A stretch of DNA of 13,098 nt from Pseudomonadota bacterium (GTDB lineage Bacteria; Pseudomonadota; Gammaproteobacteria; Burkholderiales; Gallionellaceae). Positions 8,245 through 13,098 of this stretch are shown piece after piece; the stretch's first letter is position 1; every line of letters begins with the position of its first letter. The notes under the pieces were generated by a model. The model did no database searches and was not told the origin of the DNA. It worked only from the letters and a program-made list of their open reading frames with translations. The DNA is taken from positions 1 to 13,098 of the forward strand of contig JAJXTL010000073.1 in assembly GCA_021783855.1 (NCBI GenBank), read 5' to 3'. Position numbers and translations under genes: made by a program.

Positions 8245-9344
8245 AGTTGATTTTTGCAGTGGATGCGCTGGCGCCGCAGCTGTCGGGCATAGGCCGCTAC
8301 ACATGGGAGCTTGCCAGGCGCATGGGTCAGGCGCCCGAGATTGAACAGGTGCGCTACTACCGCAACGGGCAGGGCATCAGCGATCCTGCCGCTTTGCTTG
8401 AAGGCGCGTATCGCAAACCGGTTTTCAGGCTCCCGCGCTGGACCAGGGAGATGTACTGGCAACGCGCCTGCAGGGGTCGGGTGTTTCACACGCCGAATTA
8501 TTTATTGCCGGGTTGTGCCGAAAATGGGGTGATCACGGTGCACGATTTATCGGTATTCCGGTTTCCGGAAACCCACCCCGTCGCGCGCGTGCGGCAATTC
8601 GAGAAATCATTCCGGAAATCCCTGGACATGGCTGTTCACCTGATCACCGATTCCGAAGTCACGCGCCGTGAAGTCATTGAATATTTCGGCTGGCCGGATG
8701 ACCGCGTCAGCGCGATACATCTGGGCGTCACTCAGGAGTATGCGCCCCGTTCTGCCGGACAAGTGACGCCCGTATTGCAGCGCTACGGATTGAGTCACCA
8801 TGCTTATTCCTTGTGCGTATCCACCATCGAGCCGCGCAAGAAAATAGACAGCCTGCTGGCAGCTTATGAGCAATTGCCCAAGGCGCTGCGCGCAGCCTAT
8901 CCCCTGGTGTTGATTGGCGGCCAAGGCTGGCAGAGCGAAGCTTTGCATGTTCGGATACAGGCGGCGCAGCAGGAAGGCTGGCTGCATTATCTGGGTTTTG
9001 TTGCCGAGGCGGATTTGCCTGTGCTGTATGCAGGAGCAAGCCTGTTTGTCTACCCTTCGATCTACGAAGGGTTTGGACTTCCCGTTGCGGAAGCCATGGC
9101 CAGCGGCGTGCCTGTGATCGCATCCAGCCTGTCCACGCTGCCCGAAATTTCCGCGGGCGCCGCCTTGCTGATCGATCCGGACGACATTGATGCCATGGCA
9201 AATGTTATCGCATTGGCCTTGCAGGATGAAACATGGCGGCAGGCCCATATTGCCGCTGGATTGAAAGTGGCGGCAGGATATTCCTGGGAGACCTGTTTCC
9301 GGAAAACATGCGATGTATATTCGGCTGTGGATATGCGAAAATGA
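8241..9344 (+). CDS. GT4-family glycosyltransferase (mannosyl/rhamnosyl type)
   Basis: This 367-residue, retaining-type family 4 glycosyltransferase probably adds mannose or D-rhamnose from a GDP-sugar made by the neighbouring enzymes. It has an N-terminal FAVDALAPQLSGIGRYTWE, a VHDLSVFRFPE segment, STIEPRK (residues ~194-200) at the start of the donor-binding half, and the E276-x7-E284 motif (EGFGLPVAE). These features resemble WbpY/WbpX/WbdA-type enzymes. The TTG at 8241 is preferred because GGAGAG (8229-8234) lies 6 bases upstream and TTGA overlaps the rmd stop; an in-frame ATG at 8220 would add seven residues but lacks a ribosome site. The gene is GC-rich (about 67% in a sampled line). 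Its TGA overlaps the ATG of a short 41-codon frame that may be a gene remnant. The exact sugar and linkage are not readable from the sequence. Confidence 0.88.
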   Translation: MKLIFAVDALAPQLSGIGRYTWELARRMGQAPEIEQVRYYRNGQGISDPAALLEGAYRKPVFRLPRWTREMYWQRACRGRVFHTPNYLLPGCAENGVITVHDLSVFRFPETHPVARVRQFEKSFRKSLDMAVHLITDSEVTRREVIEYFGWPDDRVSAIHLGVTQEYAPRSAGQVTPVLQRYGLSHHAYSLCVSTIEPRKKIDSLLAAYEQLPKALRAAYPLVLIGGQGWQSEALHVRIQAAQQEGWLHYLGFVAEADLPVLYAGASLFVYPSIYEGFGLPVAEAMASGVPVIASSLSTLPEISAGAALLIDPDDIDAMANVIALALQDETWRQAHIAAGLKVAAGYSWETCFRKTCDVYSAVDMRK

Positions 9345-9360
9345 AAACGCGGATTCGAGT

Positions 9361-9398
9361 GCTTCATGCTCTGACAGCGTCGTGGCCGGGCATGAAGC
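9361..9398 (+). repeat. Perfect 9-bp inverted repeat between GT4 gene and manC
   Basis: GCTTCATGC (9361-9369) is matched exactly by GCATGAAGC (9390-9398), leaving a 20-base loop. No T-run follows, so it is not a classic rho-independent terminator. It could be an RNA hairpin in the 136-base spacer before manC, or chance. Confidence 0.35.
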
Positions 9399-9480
9399 CT
9401 GTGACGCATGGGCACGGACGTTATTCGCGCATGATCAAGCATTCCATTATTTTTAATTTGTGTTGATGAAAGAAGAACCC

Positions 9481-10899
9481 ATGCACCCCAATATATATCC
9501 CGTCATCCTCTCCGGCGGTTCAGGAACGCGCCTGTGGCCTTTTTCACGGGCCGCGATTCCCAAACAGTTGCTGCCGTTGATGTCCAGCAAGACCATGCTG
9601 CAGGAAACCGTGCAGCGCGTGGAAAAGTTGCCGGATATGGCAGCGCCACTGGTGGTGTGCAACCAGGAGCATCGTTTCATGGTGGCGGAGCAATTGCGCG
9701 AGATACACGTGAAGGGGCCTGGCATTATCCTGGAGCCCATCGGGCGCAATACTGCGCCAGCGATAGCGGTGGCGGCACTGCATCTGCAGCGCACCGATCC
9801 CGATGCGCTGATGCTGATTTTGCCGGCCGACCATCTGATTGCGAATCAGGCCGCATTCGAACCTGCCGTGCAGCGTGCCGTAGCCATGGCGCAGCAGGGC
9901 TATCTGGTGACATTCGGCATGGTGGCGCGCAAGCCCGAGACCGGGTTCGGCTACATACGGCAGGGTGCTGTGGTTGGAGAAGGCGCTTATCGGGTGCAGT
10001 CCTTTGCGGAAAAACCTGCGCGCGAACTGGCAGAGCAGTATGTCGCAAGCGGAGAGTATTACTGGAACAGCGGCATGTTCGTGTTCCGCGCAAGCGATGT
10101 GCTGGCAGAACTGCGCAGGCACCGCCCGCAATTGCTGGCAGCCTGTGAAAACGCGGTGAATAGCGCCAAGCCGGATCTGGATTTTGTGCGGCTGGACGAA
10201 GCCCTGTTTTCCCTGTGCCCTTCCGAATCGATCGATTATGCGGTGATGGAGCATACCGACAAGGCGGTGGTCATTCCGGCCGATATCGCATGGAGCGACA
10301 TAGGCGCATGGAATGCGGTATGGGAAGCCAGTCCAAAGGATGATGAGCAGAATGCAATGCTGGGCGATGTGATGACCGTAGATGCGCAGCGCAATTTGAT
10401 ACGGGCGGAATCCCGCCTGGTCGTAGCGCTGGGCGTGGAGGATATGGTCATCGTGGAAACCGCCGATGCGGTGCTGGTGACGCGGCAGGACCGTGCTCAG
10501 GACGTCAAGCTGATCGTCGACAGGCTGAAGGCGTCAAGGCGCAACGAGCACATCCATCACCAGCGCGTGTACCGCCCCTGGGGATGGTATGAAGGCATCG
10601 ATGCCGGGGAGCGCTTCCAGGTGAAGCGCATCATGGTGAATCCGGGCGCGAAGCTGTCATTGCAGATGCATCACCACCGGGCAGAGCACTGGGTCGTGGT
10701 ATCAGGCACGGCCATCGTCGAGCGCAACGAAGAGCGCATACTGCTCTCTGAAAATCAGTCCACCTATATCCAGCTGGGCAGCAGGCACAGGCTGGAAAAC
10801 CCAGGCAAGGTGCCTTTGCACCTGATCGAGGTGCAGTCGGGCGTATATCTGGGCGAGGACGACATCGTGCGTTTCGAGGACGATTACAAGCGCAACTGA
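9481..10899 (+). CDS. manC: Mannose-1-phosphate guanylyltransferase / mannose-6-phosphate isomerase, bifunctional
   Basis: This 472-residue type II enzyme probably makes mannose-6-phosphate from fructose-6-phosphate and GDP-mannose from mannose-1-phosphate plus GTP, supplying Gmd. The N-terminal pyrophosphorylase domain has the GTP-binding signature GGSGTRLWPFSR (residues 12-23), FAEKPA, and SIDYAVMEHTDKA followed by WSDIGAW. The C-terminal cupin isomerase domain begins around RPWGWYEGI and has QMHHHRAEHWVVVSGTA with the metal-binding histidines, then ENPGKVPLHLIEVQSG and YLGEDDIVR near the end. It belongs with ManC, AlgA and WbpW. The ATG at 9481 is chosen because the protein then begins right at the conserved domain and has a purine-rich stretch (AAAGAAGAA) upstream; GTG 9460 and ATG 9466 are in-frame alternatives without a clear ribosome site. 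The phosphomannomutase that links the two reactions is not in the window. The 136-base gap before it means it may have its own promoter. Confidence 0.95.
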   Translation: MHPNIYPVILSGGSGTRLWPFSRAAIPKQLLPLMSSKTMLQETVQRVEKLPDMAAPLVVCNQEHRFMVAEQLREIHVKGPGIILEPIGRNTAPAIAVAALHLQRTDPDALMLILPADHLIANQAAFEPAVQRAVAMAQQGYLVTFGMVARKPETGFGYIRQGAVVGEGAYRVQSFAEKPARELAEQYVASGEYYWNSGMFVFRASDVLAELRRHRPQLLAACENAVNSAKPDLDFVRLDEALFSLCPSESIDYAVMEHTDKAVVIPADIAWSDIGAWNAVWEASPKDDEQNAMLGDVMTVDAQRNLIRAESRLVVALGVEDMVIVETADAVLVTRQDRAQDVKLIVDRLKASRRNEHIHHQRVYRPWGWYEGIDAGERFQVKRIMVNPGAKLSLQMHHHRAEHWVVVSGTAIVERNEERILLSENQSTYIQLGSRHRLENPGKVPLHLIEVQSGVYLGEDDIVRFEDDYKRN

Positions 10900-10914
10900 T
10901 CGTCGCCCGTCCTG

Positions 10915-10967
10915 GCTGTTCGCGTATTTCAGAATGCATGTAGTGCAATAACCTTTGCGCGAACGGC
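10915..10967 (+). repeat. Inverted repeat downstream of manC
   Basis: GCTGTTCGCG (10915-10924) can pair with CGCGAACGGC (10958-10967), ten pairs with one G-U, across a 33-base loop; TTTT follows at 10971-10974. The long loop makes it a weak terminator candidate. It overlaps the candidate promoter of the next gene, so it may be regulatory or accidental. Confidence 0.3.
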
Positions 10968-10984
10968 AGCTTTTCAGGGATAAT
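10955..10984 (+). promoter_or_regulatory. Candidate sigma-70-type promoter for the export gene
   Basis: TTGCGC (10955-10960) and GATAAT (10979-10984) are 18 bases apart, close to the -35/-10 consensus. If real, transcription would begin near 10991, which would make the TTG at 10992 leaderless and favour a later start such as TTG 11058. This is a pattern match by eye only. Confidence 0.3.
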
Positions 10985-10991
10985 TGCAGAA

Positions 10992-12239
10992 TTGCCGGTG
11001 GAAATCAGCCGTAATTCGAGCCGCAGCATTTTGAGTCGAACTTTCTGGATTGCCCAATTGAAACCTGTTAATGCTTTAACCCGCGCACTTGTCTCTGCAA
11101 TGCTTGCAACAGCCATAAGCGGCTGCGCCACCTATCCGGGATGGGTGTCTTCCTCTGGCCCCAGTCGCGAGCAGGTGCTGGATCACCATGATTCATCTCG
11201 CCAGGATCACATCCAGCTGGTGGATGTCAATGATGCGATCGCGCGCGAACTCCTGGCCGCGCGGAAAACCCCGCTTTTTTCCAAGGCGTTTGACACACCC
11301 GCCCGTCCGGGGGATGCGATAGGCGCCGGCGATGTGATTGAGGTATCGGTATGGGAGGCCCCGCCCGCGATGCTGTTTGGCGTATCTGCCGGCGCGCTGC
11401 CCGGCCCCTCGACAACCAGCGTGACCAATTTTCCGCAACAGATGGTCGGCAGGGACGGCACGATCAATATCCCGTTTGCCGGAAAAATTGCCTGTGCGGG
11501 CAAAACACTGCAACAGATCGAAAACGGGATCGCAGAGCAGCTCAACGGCAAGGCCAACCAGCCGCAGGTGCTGGTCCGGATCATACAGAACAATACTTCC
11601 AATGTGACCGTCGTGGGCGATGTGGCTTCCAGCACCAGGATGCCATTGACGGCGCGCGGTGAAAAACTGCTCGACGCGCTGGCGGCTGCGGGCGGTGTGC
11701 GCCAGCCTGTCAATAAAATGACGCTGCAGTTGACGCGTGGCGACAAGGTGCAGGCTATGCCGCTGGAAACCATTATCCGCGACCCGGCGCAGAATATCAC
11801 CCTGCAGCAGGGCGACGTGATCACTGCGATGTACCGGTCGCTGAGTTTTACCGTGCTGGGTGCGACAGGCAAAAACAGCGAGATCGATTTCGAGGCGCAG
11901 GGCATCTCGCTGGCGCAGGCTCTGGCGCGAGCCGGCGGCCTGGACGACACACGCGCCGATGCGCGCGCCGTGTTCATCTTCCGTTTCGAGGACAGGTCTG
12001 CGCTGAATTGGGAATCGCCGCCGACGACCACGCCCGAAGGAAAAGTGCCGGTGATCTATCAGGTTGACCTGAAGGATCCCGCCACCTTTTTTGTCGCGCA
12101 GAGCTTTCCGATAGAAGACAAGGATGTGCTCTATGTTTCCAATGCGCCTGCGATGGAGTTGCAGAAATTCGTCAACATCATCGCGACAACGGCTACGCCA
12201 TTGGTGGATGCGGCAGTCGTGAAGTCCGTAGTGCATTGA
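10992..12239 (+). CDS. Polysaccharide export outer-membrane lipoprotein (Wza/OPX family)
   Basis: This protein probably forms the periplasmic and outer-membrane channel through which finished polysaccharide leaves the cell. With the TTG at 10992 it has 415 residues; a signal peptide ends at a lipobox, I-S-G-C45, so Cys45 would be lipid-modified. A polysaccharide export domain starts around PGDAIGAGDVIEVSVWEAP (residues ~107-125) and includes GRDGTINIPFAGKI. Two SLBB-type segments follow, each ending in an A-A/R-A-G-G-hydrophobic turn (residues ~200-275 and ~290-375). The C-terminal helix (ELQKFVNIIATTATPLVDAA) suits the membrane-spanning helix of Wza. The start is uncertain: AGGGA (10976-10980) is 11 bases before TTG 10992, but that gives a long 45-residue leader, while TTG 11058 gives a standard 22-residue signal peptide with poor ribosome-site support. 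Its presence points to a Wza-type export route; no Wzc or Wzx partner is seen here. Confidence 0.9.
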   Translation: MPVEISRNSSRSILSRTFWIAQLKPVNALTRALVSAMLATAISGCATYPGWVSSSGPSREQVLDHHDSSRQDHIQLVDVNDAIARELLAARKTPLFSKAFDTPARPGDAIGAGDVIEVSVWEAPPAMLFGVSAGALPGPSTTSVTNFPQQMVGRDGTINIPFAGKIACAGKTLQQIENGIAEQLNGKANQPQVLVRIIQNNTSNVTVVGDVASSTRMPLTARGEKLLDALAAAGGVRQPVNKMTLQLTRGDKVQAMPLETIIRDPAQNITLQQGDVITAMYRSLSFTVLGATGKNSEIDFEAQGISLAQALARAGGLDDTRADARAVFIFRFEDRSALNWESPPTTTPEGKVPVIYQVDLKDPATFFVAQSFPIEDKDVLYVSNAPAMELQKFVNIIATTATPLVDAAVVKSVVH

Positions 12240-12366
12240 TGGCAGCGGATTTGTTAGCGCTGTCATTCCCGCGCGGAAAAGACAAAGCCGGATGAACAGC
12301 GTCATGCTTCGTCGGGTTCAAATGAAACACGGCATGTAATAATGTCGTCACAGCATTGCAGCAATA

Positions 12367-13098
12367 ATGACAAAAATGACAAACAAAAAGATCGCCATCA
12401 CAGGGATGGCATTCCGCTTTCCGGGCAACGGCAGCGGGCAATACTGGCAAGACCTGCTGGCCGGGCGCGACTTGGTCACCGAGGTCGATCCAACGCGCTG
12501 GGCAATGGATACGTTCCGCCATCCCAACAAGGATAACGGCGGCACCAGCTATACCTTCGCGGCAGGTTCTATAGGCGATGTATCGCAGTTCGATGCCGGG
12601 TTCTTCGGTATTTCGCCGCGCGAAGCGGCGCTGATGGACCCGCAGCAACGCCTGCTGCTCGAGCTCAGCTGGGAGGCGCTGGAAAATGCGGGCGTCAAGC
12701 CTTCCTCGCTGCGCAAAAGCCGGTGCGGCGTCTATATAGGCATCGCCAGCAACGATTATGCCTATCGCCTGGCCGACGACCTAGACAGCATCGATTCGAC
12801 GATGTTGACAGGCAATACCTCCAGCATCGCAGCCAACCGTATTTCCTATGTGCTGGATCTGCGCGGGCCCAGCATGGCGATCGACACTGCATGTTCATCC
12901 GCGATGGTGGCGTTTCATCAGGCATGCCAGTCCATACTCTCGGGCGAATCCACGCATGCACTGGCAGGCGGTGTGAGCCTGCATCTGCATCCCTATAGTT
13001 TCATCGGTTTTTCCAAGGCTTCGATGCTCTCCCGCCGGGGACGCTGCCAGGTGTTCGATGAGGCAGGCGACGGCTATGTGCGCTCCGAGGGCGGCGGC
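12367..13098 (+). CDS. Type I polyketide synthase, ketosynthase domain, 3' end outside the window
   Basis: The first 244 codons of a large PKS are present and open to the right edge. The ketosynthase catalyses the decarboxylative condensation that extends the acyl chain. Visible marks are KIAITGMAFRFPG at the start, FFGISPREAALMDPQQRLLLE, SWEALENAG, and the active site DTACSS with Cys176 as the acyl-carrying residue. The later histidine motifs (HGTGT and beyond) lie past the window. The ATG at 12367 is the first possible start, since a stop occurs in frame at 12340-12342; ATG 12376 is an alternative, and no good ribosome site precedes either. It follows the export gene by 127 bases on the same strand, so it may share regulation with the polysaccharide genes. 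PKS type (modular, iterative or lipid-synthase-like) cannot be decided from this fragment. Confidence 0.92.
   Translation, partial: MTKMTNKKIAITGMAFRFPGNGSGQYWQDLLAGRDLVTEVDPTRWAMDTFRHPNKDNGGTSYTFAAGSIGDVSQFDAGFFGISPREAALMDPQQRLLLELSWEALENAGVKPSSLRKSRCGVYIGIASNDYAYRLADDLDSIDSTMLTGNTSSIAANRISYVLDLRGPSMAIDTACSSAMVAFHQACQSILSGESTHALAGGVSLHLHPYSFIGFSKASMLSRRGRCQVFDEAGDGYVRSEGGG

Noticed and set aside
9343..9450. Second open frame in the GT4-manC spacer
   Set aside because: It is open by chance, has no start with a ribosome site, and shows no resemblance to a known protein.
9534..10148. 204-codon + strand frame within manC
   Set aside because: It is an alternative frame inside manC with low-complexity Gly/Ala/Arg content and no motif.
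12240..12270. Possible sigma-54 promoter (TGGCAG...TTTGT) before the PKS
   Set aside because: The spacing gives GG-N10-GT rather than GG-N10-GC, so the essential -12 element is absent.
12258..12290. GTCATTCCCGCG-type dispersed repeat
   Set aside because: The string resembles half of common intergenic repeats, but no matching GGGAAT arm is nearby and there is no second copy in the window.
11193..12305. Long antisense open frame across the export gene (370 codons)
   Set aside because: It mirrors the codon pattern of the OPX gene, shows no family motifs, and the + strand has lipobox, export and SLBB features.

Overview
The window is about 13.1 kb of a surface- or exo-polysaccharide gene cluster, with every recognisable gene on the + strand. 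Gene content suggests a Gram-negative proteobacterium: an outer-membrane polysaccharide export lipoprotein (OPX/Wza type), a GDP-mannose to GDP-6-deoxyhexose pathway, and a GC-rich backbone. A betaproteobacterium is my guess, at low confidence. No rRNA, tRNA, CRISPR array or insertion sequence was seen. The left end cuts into a glycosyltransferase and the right end cuts into a type I polyketide synthase (PKS).

Left part (1 to about 4.2 kb). This part is clearly AT-rich (one sampled 60-base line is about 30% GC). It holds two large glycosyltransferases. The first is a GT2 enzyme whose upstream part lies outside the window. The second is an 896-residue protein with an N-terminal GT4 domain, a long unassigned middle and a C-terminal GT2 domain. 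Composition suggests this is the variable, horizontally exchanged part of the locus.

Middle part (4.2 to 10.9 kb). Tightly packed genes encode a sugar C-methyltransferase, GDP-mannose 4,6-dehydratase (gmd), an MNT-type nucleotidyltransferase with a HEPN-domain protein (MntA/HepT-like pair), an Rmd-like GDP-4-keto-6-deoxymannose reductase, a GT4 glycosyltransferase, and a bifunctional mannose-1-phosphate guanylyltransferase/mannose-6-phosphate isomerase (manC/algA/wbpW type). The likely route is fructose-6-phosphate to mannose-6-phosphate and then GDP-mannose (the phosphomannomutase step is not in the window), on to GDP-4-keto-6-deoxymannose, then GDP-D-rhamnose. The C-methyltransferase could add a branch methyl group to the keto sugar. 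GC rises from AT-rich to about 57-67% (sampled lines) through the methyltransferase gene. The MNT/HEPN pair dips back to about 48%, although it is joined to gmd and rmd by overlapping stop and start codons.

Right part (10.9 to 13.1 kb). An OPX lipoprotein for export through the periplasm and outer membrane is followed, after about 127 bases, by the start of a type I PKS ketosynthase domain. This suggests the locus may make a polysaccharide together with, or decorated or anchored by, a polyketide or lipid product.

The points most worth a second look are the translationally coupled MNT-HEPN pair inside a nucleotide-sugar operon, the PKS next to the polysaccharide exporter, the GT4-linker-GT2 fusion, and the methyltransferase with half of its usual zinc-ligand cysteines missing.
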